Counted from the stretch's first letter, positions 16,180-24,963 are shown. The stretch: 46,277 nt of DNA from Spirochaetia bacterium (GCA_027859095.1 JAQIBN010000264.1:1-46277); one strand, 5' to 3'. Made by a program: numbers and translations. Notes: generated by a model from the letters alone, not told the origin.

Positions 16180-17237
16180 AGAATTTCCTGCGTGCACTCC
16201 GGGGTAGACCAATTGCTACAATATCTTTAGCAGTTCTCCTTATTCTCTATCTGGGGATGGCTTTTGCAGAATTTATAGCACCCTATTCCCCTGGAACCAG
16301 CTTTGCTGATTACAGTTATCATCCCCCAAATGTAAGATTTTACAGCAAAGAACTTGGACTCAGACCCCAGGTTCAGGCCCATGCTGTGATCAACGGGATT
16401 ACCTGGGAATATGCCAGGATACAGGGCGACCACACAAAGATAAGTTTTTTTGTTAAGGGAGTTCCCTATAAACTTTTTGGATTTATACCAATGGAGCGTC
16501 ATCTTTTCGGAGTCGGACAGAACTCGAAATATCCCTTATATATTATGGGTTCAGACAATCTGGGACGTGATTTATTCTCAAGAATTGTATATGGCAGCCG
16601 TATTTCTCTTTCTATAGGATTTATTGGAATATTTATATCAATGACTCTGGCAATACTATTTGGTGGTTTGGCCGGCTTTTACGGAGGAATACCTGACTGG
16701 CTAATTATGAGATTCTCAGAATTTTTTATACTGATACCCGGGCTTTATTTAATTCTCTTTCTCCGTTCGATTCTATCCAGCACTATGGATTCAGGTCAAT
16801 CTTATATGGTAATAACAGTTATTTTATCTTTTGTAGGATGGCCTGGAACTGCAAGATTAATAAGGGGAATGGTACACAGTATAAAAAGAGAAGATTTTAT
16901 CCAGAATGCCATTCTAGATGGAATCCCCGCAGTCAGCATTATTTATAAACAAATTATACCGCAAATGTCATCTATTATAGTGGTAAGCATTGCGCTGGGT
17001 ATTCCGGGATTTATTCTGGGAGAAACTGCACTCTCCTATCTGGGCCTTGGTATAGTTGATCCTGCAGTAAGCTGGGGCTCCCTTATAAACAGAGATATTT
17101 CAACAATAAATAATCTTAAGAACTACCCATGGGTTCTCTCACCTGGACTTTTTCTCCTAATAACCACTCTGGCCTTTAATTTTATTGGTGACCTTCTTAG
17201 GGATGTTTTTGATCCATACTACAAGGATAGACGATAA
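16176..17237 (+). CDS. Peptide-type ABC transporter permease 2 (OppC/DppC-like)
   Basis: A 353-residue partner permease. The N-terminal span is followed by an unusually long periplasmic loop (about residues 35-115), then GSDNLGRDLFSRIVYGSRISL, the hallmark opening of OppC-type permeases, and five spans. The EAA coupling loop appears as REDFIQNAILDGIPAVSIIYK. Start overlaps the OppB-like stop (ATGA); its TAA stop overlaps the ATG of the next gene. It would form the channel together with the first permease in the inner membrane. Confidence 0.92.
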   Translation: MKNFLRALRGRPIATISLAVLLILYLGMAFAEFIAPYSPGTSFADYSYHPPNVRFYSKELGLRPQVQAHAVINGITWEYARIQGDHTKISFFVKGVPYKLFGFIPMERHLFGVGQNSKYPLYIMGSDNLGRDLFSRIVYGSRISLSIGFIGIFISMTLAILFGGLAGFYGGIPDWLIMRFSEFFILIPGLYLILFLRSILSSTMDSGQSYMVITVILSFVGWPGTARLIRGMVHSIKREDFIQNAILDGIPAVSIIYKQIIPQMSSIIVVSIALGIPGFILGETALSYLGLGIVDPAVSWGSLINRDISTINNLKNYPWVLSPGLFLLITTLAFNFIGDLLRDVFDPYYKDRR

Positions 17238-18217
17238 TGATGCTACAAATAAATAACCTCAAAGTCGATTTTTCTACACCCAGAGGGATTCTGAAGGCAG
17301 TTAGAGGAATTACATTTAATTTATCTGAAGGAGAGTTTTTAGGCATTGTAGGTGAAAGTGGAAGCGGTAAGAGTGTAACAGCTGCTTCGATTATGAAACT
17401 TATACCTACTAATGGTTTAATAAAAGGAGAAGTTCTGATGAATGGGAAAAATCCTTTTACTATGAGCACGCAGGAACTCCTTTCTTTCAGAGGTTCAGAG
17501 ATTGCTATGATTTTCCAGGAACCTGGTCGTTCCTTTGACCCCATTTATAATATAAGAAAGACCTTTTTCGAAACATTTAAAGCCCACGATCCTGCAATAA
17601 ACGAGGACGAATCTGAAGCAAGAGCTATCAAACTGCTTCAGGAAGTTCACCTTCCTCATCCCGAAGACAGGCTTGGGAACTTTCCCCATCAATTCTCCGG
17701 GGGCCAGCTCCAGCGGATTATGATTGCATTAGCACTTGCTTCCAACCCGAAACTCTTAATTGCCGATGAACCTACAACAGCTCTGGATGTAACAATCCAG
17801 GCAGAAATAGTCGAACTCTTAAAGGAATTAAAAAGAAAACGGAAACTCGCTGTAATTTTTATAACCCATGATATTGAGCTTGTATCACGGCTGGCTGATC
17901 GTATTCTAGTAATGTATAGCGGACTGGTAATGGAAGACAATAAAGCTTCAACGATACTAAAAAAAACCCACCATCCCTATACCCTGGGGCTTATTAATTC
18001 TCTTCCAACCTTTGGGAATCATTACAGCACCCACAAATTAGTTTCAATCCCAGGGAATATTCCGGATCCTGTACTCCCGGGAAAAGGATGTCCTTTCGCC
18101 CCCAGATGCCGGATGGTAAAAAGTGAATGTAGTATGGAACTTCCGGCATTAAATAGGGAGGATGGTGCATACAGATGTATTATTAAGGGTCCAAAGGTAA
18201 ACACTGAAAATGGATAA
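17237..18217 (+). CDS. Peptide-type ABC transporter ATPase 1 (OppD/DppD-like)
   Basis: A 326-residue ATPase with Walker A GESGSGKS (about 37-44), Q-loop [11 protein letters not shown], signature FSGGQLQR, Walker [13 protein letters not shown] and switch His in FITHD. The C-terminal oligopeptide-ABC extension carries a cysteine cluster GCPFAPRC...C...C that binds an Fe-S cluster in some relatives. The ATG at 17237 overlaps the previous stop (TAATG); a second ATG three bases later is an alternative. The 3' end overlaps the next ATPase by 8 bp. Confidence 0.93.
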   Translation: MMLQINNLKVDFSTPRGILKAVRGITFNLSEGEFLGIVGESGSGKSVTAASIMKLIPTNGLIKGEVLMNGKNPFTMSTQELLSFRGSEIAMIFQEPGRSFDPIYNIRKTFFETFKAHDPAINEDESEARAIKLLQEVHLPHPEDRLGNFPHQFSGGQLQRIMIALALASNPKLLIADEPTTALDVTIQAEIVELLKELKRKRKLAVIFITHDIELVSRLADRILVMYSGLVMEDNKASTILKKTHHPYTLGLINSLPTFGNHYSTHKLVSIPGNIPDPVLPGKGCPFAPRCRMVKSECSMELPALNREDGAYRCIIKGPKVNTENG

Positions 18218-19214
18218 TATTCTGGAATTTAAAAATATCGAAAAACACTTTAATCTTGAGGCAGGCCTATTTTCATCATTTGGACGATTTGTATATGCAG
18301 TTAATGATGTTTCAATTTCTATACAACGAGGAACAACTTACGGGCTCGTGGGGGAATCGGGTTGTGGAAAAACGACCACAGCAAGAATGGCAGTAGGTTT
18401 GTACACTCCAAACAAGGGAAATATAGTTTATTATGCCCAAAACGGTAAAATTTTCGACTCAGGTAATATGAATAAACAAGACTTGAATGAACTGCGTGGT
18501 AAAATTAAGTATATTTTCCAGGACCCTTCAAAATCACTAAATCCCAGAATGAATATATTTCAGATACTCACAAGCGGATATCATCATTCCTCCCTTTGGC
18601 CCGGAAAAATGAAGGCACGAATAGAGGCCGAAAAAATTATGCTCGATGTAGGCCTTGCTACAGAAGATCTACTCAGAAGACCCGCAGAGTTCTCCGGTGG
18701 TCAGCGACAAAGAATATCGATTGCAAGAGCACTGATTATGAAACCCGAGTTTATTATCTGCGATGAGGTTGTATCGGCCTTGGATGTTTCCATTCAAAGC
18801 CAAATTTTGAATCTGCTCCTGGGGCTCCGTGAGAAATACAAACTCTCTATTTTGTTCATAGCCCATGACCTGACAGTAACTACATTCTTCAGCGATAGGA
18901 TTGGTGTTATGTACCGAGGCAGAATTGTAGAAGAGGGGTCTGCCCTTGAAATTGCCGGGAATAGAGTACATCCATACACAAGGCTTCTTTATAATAGTAT
19001 TCCATCATGGAAAGATGAAAAACACGAGGAATATGGTATGGGGGATAATGAAGTTTCAAATTCCTCTGAGTTTGATTCCGGTGTAGCTCTTAAAGGATGC
19101 CCCTTTGCACATCGATGCAAATTTAAAATAGAAATATGTACTGAACAAATTCCAGAATTAAGAAGCATCAGCTCTGGTCATTTTTCTGCATGTTTCAGAA
19201 ATGGTGAAATCTAG
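18210..19214 (+). CDS. Peptide-type ABC transporter ATPase 2 (OppF/DppF-like)
   Basis: A 334-residue partner ATPase: Walker A GESGCGKTT (about 48-56), FQDPSKSLNPRM as the Q-loop, signature FSGGQRQR, Walker B FIICDEVVSALDVS, His in FIAHD, and a C-terminal GCPFAHRC...C extension. The aromatic-rich FQDPSKSLNPR segment is typical of OppF as opposed to OppD. It is the last gene of the five-gene operon. A hairpin at 19271-19304 follows about 55 bp after the stop. Confidence 0.93.
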   Translation: MDNILEFKNIEKHFNLEAGLFSSFGRFVYAVNDVSISIQRGTTYGLVGESGCGKTTTARMAVGLYTPNKGNIVYYAQNGKIFDSGNMNKQDLNELRGKIKYIFQDPSKSLNPRMNIFQILTSGYHHSSLWPGKMKARIEAEKIMLDVGLATEDLLRRPAEFSGGQRQRISIARALIMKPEFIICDEVVSALDVSIQSQILNLLLGLREKYKLSILFIAHDLTVTTFFSDRIGVMYRGRIVEEGSALEIAGNRVHPYTRLLYNSIPSWKDEKHEEYGMGDNEVSNSSEFDSGVALKGCPFAHRCKFKIEICTEQIPELRSISSGHFSACFRNGEI

Positions 19215-19270
19215 AAACCTCAAAATAATTTTAATCCCGATCTAATAGAACTATTATCATATAATTCTGA

Positions 19271-19304
19271 GAAAGAGGACCAGGCTAACACCAAGGCCTC
19301 TTTC
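19271..19304. terminator. Hairpin downstream of the peptide ABC operon
   Basis: GAAAGAGG pairs with CCTCTTTC over an 18-nt loop in which further ACC/GG pairing is possible. The tail is A-rich (plus strand), so as a plus-strand terminator it lacks the U-run and may act as a 3' end stabiliser or depend on Rho. The rest of 19215-19614 holds no convincing gene; an AT-rich promoter-like region precedes 19615. Confidence 0.45.
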
Positions 19305-19614
19305 AGAAAAACATAAATACTTATAGAGCTTCTCTTAAGCCCCAATTTCCAGGTCTTTCCCATCAGCGGTACATAGTTGTAGTTGGCACATGTTAAATTA
19401 TGAACTGTAACCAGCTCTTAATATTATCCACATGACATTTATGTTAGTAGGGTGAAGTATTAAAAAACACCTTGCTTTATATTTAATTCATATTATAATA
19501 ATTTATCGTGTTCATAGTGGACAATAGTATTGAATAAAATTTATTAAAATTAATTTTCAAAGAACTATTATCTTTGTATTGTAATTATATTGAGATTAAG
19601 AGGAGAAGGATTAA

Positions 19615-19962
19615 ATGAAATTTCAGGAGTTTCTTGCGATTCTGGATGCCAGACAGATTAACAGGTATGAACCATCCAACGATATACAATGTACTTTTGC
19701 CTCAGATATGATGAGTGAAGTACTGACTCTTCAGGAATCAGATATTGCCTTACTTACAACTTTAAGTAATCCTCAGGTAATAAGAACAGCAGAAATGCAG
19801 GATCTGGCATGTGTATGTTTTACATTTGATAAAACTCCTACCGAGGATACCATTAAACTTGCTGAGGAAAAGAATATACCAATAGTATGTACCTCTCTTT
19901 GTCTTTTTGAGGCATGCGGGAAACTGTATGAGGCTGGAATGCGTGGCGGAAAGCAGCGTTAA
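19615..19962 (+). CDS. DRTGG domain protein
   Basis: A 115-residue protein resembling the DRTGG domain found in HPr-kinase-like and phosphotransacetylase-associated proteins. Visible pattern: an N-terminal helix, FASDMMSEVLTL, a strand-turn with ALLTTLSNPQVIRTAEM, LACVCFTFDKTPTEDTIKLA, and NIPIVCTSLCLFEACGKL. A strong AGGAG site precedes the ATG. It overlaps the next gene (TAATG), which encodes a CBS/HATPase protein. This pair is well known upstream of hydrogenase/NuoEF-like gene clusters in anaerobes, so a regulatory or sensing role in redox metabolism is likely, but no molecular function has been established for it here. Confidence 0.8.
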   Translation: MKFQEFLAILDARQINRYEPSNDIQCTFASDMMSEVLTLQESDIALLTTLSNPQVIRTAEMQDLACVCFTFDKTPTEDTIKLAEEKNIPIVCTSLCLFEACGKLYEAGMRGGKQR

Positions 19963-20924
19963 TGAGTGAAGTCAGCAATGCAACTAAAATTCAGGAGCTC
20001 ATTTATGAATTGAAAGTCAATGATGCATGTATGAATAAACTTATAACAACAAATCCTGAAATTCCAATGAATGCATTACGTATTGTGTTTCGGGATAATC
20101 GAATATCCGGTGTTCCTGTTCTTGACAGAGGAAATCTAGTTGGTATTATCAGCTTGGAAGATTTTATAGATTGGCTATACGATGGACATAAGGCGAGTTT
20201 AGTAAGGGATCGTATGAGCAGGAAAATTTCCATATTATATTCAGGAGAACCTTTGATTTCTGCAGTACAGCGTTTTGAAAAAACAGGGTTCGGACGTTTC
20301 CCTGTTATAGATCGCACAACTGGAATGCTATGCGGAATCATTACAAAAGGTGATATAATTGAATGCCTTTTACATAAACTTGAAATTGACTATCGTGAGG
20401 AAGAGATCCATCGGTACAGGGCAAGTCATTTATTTGAAGACATAGTTGGAGACAGGACATCTATCTGTTTTTCTTCCAATGTAGAAGAGAAAAATTTTGA
20501 TAAGGCCGGTTATACTTCAAGCAGCATTAAAAAGACACTCAGAAGACTCGGAGTTCATCCTGACATCGTAAGACGGGCATCCATCGCGTCTTATGAGGCA
20601 GAAATGAACCTTGTTATTTATGCTACAAACGGAGTAATAACAGTTACTGTAAATTCGGAGCTGATTAAGATTACAGTAAAGGATTCCGGTCCTGGAATGG
20701 AGGATGTTACTAAAGCTATGAAGCCTGGATTCTCTACTGCTCCTAACTGGGTTCGGGAGCTAGGCTTTGGTGCCGGTATAGGTCTGGTAAATATAAATAA
20801 TTGTGCAGATTCCATGAAAATTTCCTCTACCCCCGGGGTAGGTACAACCATAAATCTTGAATTTAATTGGAACCTGGAAAAACCTGCACCTTTTGGGGAA
20901 GATTTCTGTGAATCCAGAATATAG
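19962..20924 (+). CDS. CBS-domain pair with GHKL ATPase (anti-sigma-like) regulator
   Basis: A 320-residue protein. Two CBS motifs (about residues 8-70 and 80-140) are of the adenine-nucleotide-sensing kind. A linker (about 145-205) leads to a GHKL ATPase fold with N-box YEAEMN (211-216), G1 DSGPG (241-245) and G2 GFGAGIGL (268-275). No phospho-accepting histidine box is evident, so it resembles serine-kinase anti-sigma ATPases more than a sensor histidine kinase. It is coupled to the DRTGG gene. In relatives the operon continues with PHP, NuoE/F and [FeFe]-hydrogenase genes; here only decayed fragments follow. Likely an energy-state sensor; target unknown. Confidence 0.82.
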   Translation: MSEVSNATKIQELIYELKVNDACMNKLITTNPEIPMNALRIVFRDNRISGVPVLDRGNLVGIISLEDFIDWLYDGHKASLVRDRMSRKISILYSGEPLISAVQRFEKTGFGRFPVIDRTTGMLCGIITKGDIIECLLHKLEIDYREEEIHRYRASHLFEDIVGDRTSICFSSNVEEKNFDKAGYTSSSIKKTLRRLGVHPDIVRRASIASYEAEMNLVIYATNGVITVTVNSELIKITVKDSGPGMEDVTKAMKPGFSTAPNWVRELGFGAGIGLVNINNCADSMKISSTPGVGTTINLEFNWNLEKPAPFGEDFCESRI

Positions 20925-20994
20925 TTTTAAATTAATATCCAGAGTAGTACCGGACTTGAAGAACTTTTCATGGGTAAAAATAATTTTATGTATC

Positions 20995-21195
20995 TCAGTA
21001 TTGTTCATATTTAAAGAGTTTTATAGTCAAAGGGGAAGAATCAAGCCAGAGAGTTATTCTAAACGTATTTCCCCCCAGCCATTTCACCCAAAAAGCAACT
21101 ACCTTCCCCGGAGCTGTAATACGAAGAGGAAAGCCGTGTATCGGATGGAGCTCTCTACCATCAAATTGATAAGCAACAAGAATATCTCCCTTCAT
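20995..21195 (-). pseudogene. Remnant of a sulfite-oxidase-type molybdopterin protein
   Basis: Minus-strand residues MKGDILVAYQFDGRELHPIH continue GFPLRITAPG and end near FWVKWLG. This is the typical end of the oxidoreductase molybdopterin-binding domain (LAYxxxGxxLxxxHGFPLRLxxPG, KWLxxI). At a run of six G (21076-21071) the frame is off; reading five G gives KWLGEIRLE before a stop. The first two-thirds of the protein are missing where the crp fragment begins. Clearly a broken gene piece. Confidence 0.65.
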
Positions 21196-21203
21196 GACCC
21201 TGA

Positions 21204-21629
21204 CAGGGGAAAGGTCTGAGAATAGCGGAGACCGATACTCTCTATATTCTGAATGAAGGGATGGTTAAGCTCTGCAAGATAAATAGCGAAGGTAAGGAAC
21301 AGATTCTGAGAGTTCTCAAAGATGGAGAATTCTTCGGGGAATTGAATATATTCTGGGACATAAAAACTGCTAATTTTACAGCCTATGCTATCAGAGATAC
21401 CAAAATATGCTCGATTTCAAAGGTAAAGATGAACCAAATCATGAAAGAGAATCCCGGTATATCTTTAAAATTTCTTGGATGTTTAAGCCATCGGCTTGCC
21501 AGTACGGAAAATCTGGTTCAAAATCTCTCTGCAGGAAATGCAGACTCCCGGACCGCCTTCGTTCTCCTTGAACTTGCGGAAACATACGGAGTCACCGGTC
21601 ATTTTCTTTGTATTTCCGGTCATGGATGA
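21204..21629 (+). pseudogene. Crp/Fnr-family regulator fragment lacking both ends
   Basis: The plus frame from 21204 reads the cyclic-nucleotide-binding jelly roll: ETDTLYILNEGMVKL, then KINSEGKEQILRVLKDGEFF with GELN, and the long dimerisation helix (KFLGCLSHRLASTENLVQNL). The first 40 or so residues are missing or out of frame, and the DNA-binding helix-turn-helix is absent: the frame turns into antisense of the flavodiiron gene after about ELAETYGVT (near 21600). ATG 21261 would give 122 residues at most. Without the HTH it cannot work as a transcription factor. Confidence 0.75.
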
Positions 21630-22388
21630 GAAGAGAACCAGTGTTTTTCTGGAAGAGCCGATGTTGCTGCTCATTTCATCATAGATCTGAATAAAATCCC
21701 GGGCTCCTTCTCTTAATATATATCCATGGGAAGGGGCGATGACATCTATTTCCAGGTCTTTAATTTTTTCAATCATCTCTCTTTCATACATTCTATGGGG
21801 ATGCATAATCAGTTTGTAATAGATCCTGAAATCTTCCAGGATATCATTGCTCTCCATGTCATCGAAGTAATTTTCATTAGCGACATGGGTGGAAAATATA
21901 TCACAGGGAAATAGGGTTTTATCTTCAACACAATAGGTCACCATTGTTTCTTCTGTATGCAGGTAAGGTGTTTCTATGAAAGAAAGAGTTTTCCCACCGA
22001 TATCCGGAATATCTCCGGTTTTGACAACCTTAAACTCTCTATCATGAAGCTTGTACATCTCTTTCAGCTCGTAAACAGCAGCTTGTGTACATACAATGAT
22101 AGCATTTTTTGCTTTTGCTGCCAGCGTTCTCAAACCACCGGAATGGTCAGGCTCTGTGTGATTGATCACAATATATCGAATCTCTGCAGGATTGATTTCT
22201 TTTTCCAGCTTGTCTATGTACTCTTTCCCGAAAGTGATATCTACGGTATCAATGATTGTCGGTTTTTCGGATCTAATTAGGTAGCTGTTATATGTAGTCC
22301 CTTTGGTCAGTACGAGTCTGTGAAAGGGGACGTCCCGGTCATCAACTTTACCGACCCAGATTGTTTTGTCATTTAATTTTATACTCAT
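21483..22388 (-). pseudogene. Flavodiiron protein (FprA type) truncated in its flavodoxin domain
   Basis: Flavodiiron proteins reduce O2 or NO in anaerobes through a di-iron site in a lactamase-like domain and an FMN-bearing flavodoxin domain. The diiron ligands are present: HTEPDHSGG, a later TPYLHTEET, PCDIFSTH and APSHGYI. The flavodoxin domain begins (TLVLFSSMTGNTKKMT), then stops at about 21600; the last 39 codons are antisense of the crp fragment. About 130 residues including most of the FMN site are gone. Start ATG 22388 has AGGAGG 5 nt upstream. The lactamase half might still fold, but without FMN electron transfer would fail. Confidence 0.85.
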
Positions 22389-22534
22389 CTTATCCTCCTG
22401 ATAATTAATTTCTATTCAATATGATCTGAAGATAAATCAAACCAGGTGATAAATCTGAGATTTAAATCACAGTTTTCAATTTTTTAACTTTCAGAATTTA
22501 AAATGATGTTGTAAAATAAAGATGGAGGACAATT

Positions 22535-22996
22535 ATGAAACTTTATCTTATCCAGCACGCATTATCAATATCAAAAGAAGAAGATCCGGAAAGAGGCATC
22601 AGCGATGCCGGCAGGGTGGAGACAGAGAGAGTTGCAGAATATTTCAAGAAATTGGATCCGGATATACATGTAATATGGCAGAGCGGAAAGAAAAGAGCCA
22701 GGGAAACTGCGGAAATTTTCGCCAAGGTGCTGGGCATCGATAACAGAATACTTGAACATTCAAATCTTTTACCCAATGATCCGGTTGTTCCCCATATAGC
22801 TGTTCTTGAGAAAATGTATAAGAATATTGTTATTGTAGGGCACCTGCCCTTTCTTCCACGGCTACTGTCACAGTTAACATCAGGAAGTGATAGCTGTCAG
22901 TCTGTAAATTTTAATAACTCAGGTATTATATGTCTTGAAAAAGATAAAGATCAGTGGAAAATCAACTGGATTACCATACCGGCCAATGTAAGATGA
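22535..22996 (+). CDS. sixA: SixA-like phosphohistidine phosphatase
   Basis: A 153-residue small histidine-phosphatase (branch 2/SixA type), which removes phosphate from phosphohistidine in phosphorelay proteins. The nucleophile motif reads LIQHA (5-9), with Gln where RHG proteins have Arg; VQHG-type variants are common in this SixA subgroup. Other marks are SGKKRARETAEIF, with the second phosphate-pocket Arg, and VGHLPFLPRLLSQL with the catalytic His. A GGAGG site lies 7 nt before the ATG. The next gene starts 13 bp after its end, so the two probably form an operon. Confidence 0.82.
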   Translation: MKLYLIQHALSISKEEDPERGISDAGRVETERVAEYFKKLDPDIHVIWQSGKKRARETAEIFAKVLGIDNRILEHSNLLPNDPVVPHIAVLEKMYKNIVIVGHLPFLPRLLSQLTSGSDSCQSVNFNNSGIICLEKDKDQWKINWITIPANVR

Positions 22997-23009
22997 AAGA
23001 GGATAGAAA

Positions 23010-23708
23010 ATGAAGCTTAAACAATTTCGTTATGGAGATGGTAATCTTGCCTATCTTATTTATAAAGGAGGATCGGCAGCTGCTATTGACGGCGGAGCTG
23101 TAGAGGAGATCCTTGGGTTTCTTAAAAAGAATTCTCTGAGGCTTGAATATGTTATTAATACTCATGATCATTGGGATCATACTCCGGGAAACAGCTTGCT
23201 GTTAAAAAGTTCCAAAGCAAAGTTTCTATCAACTGCAGAACTTACAGCTTTAAAATTTCTGGTACTGGAAGACAGCAGCATTTCAGTTTTTCCAACCCCC
23301 GGGCACACAATGGATTCAATTACATTCAGTTTTGATGACTGGATTATAACAGGTGATACCCTTTTCAATGGTACCGTCGGCAATTGCTATTCCGGAAACT
23401 ATGAAATTTACTTTAAATCTCTGGGACGTATTTTAAACTTTCCTGTAAATACACGTATTTTTGCAGAGCATGATCTGGTAAATTACGCTTTGGGTGTCGC
23501 GGAAAACCTGGACCCAAATAATCCGCATATACCCGCTTACCGTAAAAGTTACAATTCTGATTTTGTTGTTTCAACCCTGGAAATGGAACTTAAAGTAAAT
23601 CCATTTGTGCGATTTAATGATACTTCACTGGATGCATTTCGTGAGAAACTGAAAATGCCTCTGGACACTGACTATGAAAAATGGCGGGCTATGATGACTG
23701 TTCATTAA
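23010..23708 (+). CDS. Metallo-beta-lactamase fold hydrolase, glyoxalase II-like
   Basis: A 232-residue MBL-fold enzyme. Metal ligands are visible in THDHWDHTPG (about 50-59), PTPGHTMDSI, TGDTLF and AEHDLVNYA. The final quarter (RFNDTSLDAFREKL) resembles the hydroxyacylglutathione hydrolase C-terminal segment, so a thioester such as S-lactoyl-thiol is a reasonable substrate; other small thioesters cannot be ruled out. It is preceded by AGAGGA and follows sixA at 13 bp. The 540 bp after it contain only a tiny ORF and a terminator. Confidence 0.85.
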   Translation: MKLKQFRYGDGNLAYLIYKGGSAAAIDGGAVEEILGFLKKNSLRLEYVINTHDHWDHTPGNSLLLKSSKAKFLSTAELTALKFLVLEDSSISVFPTPGHTMDSITFSFDDWIITGDTLFNGTVGNCYSGNYEIYFKSLGRILNFPVNTRIFAEHDLVNYALGVAENLDPNNPHIPAYRKSYNSDFVVSTLEMELKVNPFVRFNDTSLDAFREKLKMPLDTDYEKWRAMMTVH

Positions 23709-24013
23709 CAGACGACTGCTATTACCCGAATGAGGAGATGAGAAGTTTACTTAATCCCTCCTATTCAGGACAGGCAGATCCATACCCGCTTATTTACATT
23801 GTTTGATATCTGTATATTCATAAATTATAAACCTCCATATTGACTTGTTTTTTAGTACTATAACTTTTTACCGAAAATATTGAAATGGAATAATTAATTA
23901 AAACTATTCTATCCCTTTCTGATTACTGGATTATAATATACTTTATTATTACCGGTGAAAAGAACTTCGCAGGTTTATGTACATTAGCCTGCAGAGGATA
24001 AGGAGGTATTTTT

Positions 24014-24049
24014 ATGATTGGTATAACACAGGGGTGTAAACCCCAATAG
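24014..24049 (+). CDS. Possible 11-residue leader or micro-protein
   Basis: ATG at 24014 follows a perfect AGGAGG at 24001-24006 with a 7-nt spacer and encodes MIGITQGCKPQ. An imperfect hairpin (GCAGG...CCTGC, about 23968-23993) lies just before the ribosome site, GGGG-TGTAAA-CCCC overlaps the ORF itself, and a strong terminator follows 22 bp later. The layout resembles an attenuator or a small stand-alone transcript, but no downstream biosynthetic gene is present for it to control. Confidence 0.4.
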   Translation: MIGITQGCKPQ

Positions 24050-24070
24050 GACAAATCCATAATATATGGT

Positions 24071-24113
24071 GGGGATCGTGACCTGGTAAAACAGGGAATG
24101 ATCCCCTTTTTTT
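24071..24113 (+). terminator. Strong intrinsic terminator
   Basis: GGGGATC (24071-24077) pairs with GATCCCC (24100-24106); inside, CCTG pairs with CAGG; seven T follow directly. It ends the tiny transcript that carries the 11-codon ORF, or the sixA-MBL operon read through from upstream. Confidence 0.85.
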
Positions 24114-24248
24114 ATATTTCTCTGCTAAAATTTATCTAAACAATGCTCCCTGAGCATATAATCAGGAAACTAAAGAAAACTTTATTTTAAAATATTTTCC
24201 AACATTTCTGTAATATTTGTATCTATCTAAGTATATAAGGAATTATTA

Positions 24249-24782
24249 ATGGAAAATAAACTTATTCAAAAAGCAATAAAAGGAGATAAAGATGCATTTA
24301 CAAGTTTTGTTATTTTATATCAAAGACGTATCTTTGGTTTTGTAAGACTGAAGATAGCTAACTTGTCTTCTGCTGAGGAAATTGTCCAGTAAATATTTTT
24401 GCAATGTTTATTAATCTTCATAAGCTGAGAGATATAGAACGATTCAGTTTCTGGATATTCCGGATATGCCGGAACTGTATCAATCAATACTACAGACAGG
24501 AGTTAAATAAAAAACAAACAACTTTTGAAGAAACAGATCACATAACAGAAGATGGGAAATTATTGAAAGAGTGGGATCATTACGAGGATCTTGTTCAGGC
24601 AGTATTAAAAACTGTCCAGGGAAAAGGAAGAAGTTATGAGTCTTCGATACTTCTCCGGCCACTCTTATGATGAGATAGCATCCCTCTGCGGTATCAGCAT
24701 TAACTGTGTAAAAAGCAGGCTTTTTGAAGCAAAAAAGAATCTAAAAACACTAATTCCCAATATATATCAAGGGTTTGTATGA
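24249..24782 (+). pseudogene. ECF-type RNA polymerase sigma factor, inactivated
   Basis: Joined, the pieces give a sigma factor of about 177 residues, the normal ECF size. AAGGA precedes ATG 24249. Region 2 reads GDKDAFTSFVILYQRRIFGF, then AEEIVQ, an in-frame TAA at 24390-24392 where the family has Asp or Glu, and IFLQ. A one-base loss near 24397-24403 moves to the frame with FINLHKLRDIERFSFWIFRI. A second shift near 24622-24632 restores the first frame, giving MSLRYFSGHSYDEIASLCGI and the rest of region 4 to the TGA at 24780-24782. Three separate lesions make a sequencing artefact unlikely. Confidence 0.85.
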
Positions 24783-24963
24783 CCCCATCTCCTTAATTCG
24801 TACCATCGGATAGATTAGTTTTCAGCCGAATCCTTACCCCAGTTTCTGAATCAATACTTATTTAGTTATCAGATATACAATCCTATACACCTGATATATA
24901 CTTTACAAAGATTTACAATATAACAAAAAGTATGTGTTTAAATAAATAGAGGAGTGTTTTTAT

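Noticed and set aside
19220-19422. Minus-strand open stretch of about 65 codons after the peptide ABC operon
   Set aside because: No start codon with a ribosome site in its first half, and the composition does not look like protein; probably chance openness.
22522-22743. 73-codon frame overlapping the sixA start
   Set aside because: It starts within the sixA ribosome site and reads an alternative frame of clearly conserved sixA sequence.
24061-24106. Resemblance of GGGATCGTGACCTGG to the start of the pfl/ZTP riboswitch
   Set aside because: The pseudoknot partner and conserved downstream core are absent, and the whole stretch folds as an ordinary terminator.
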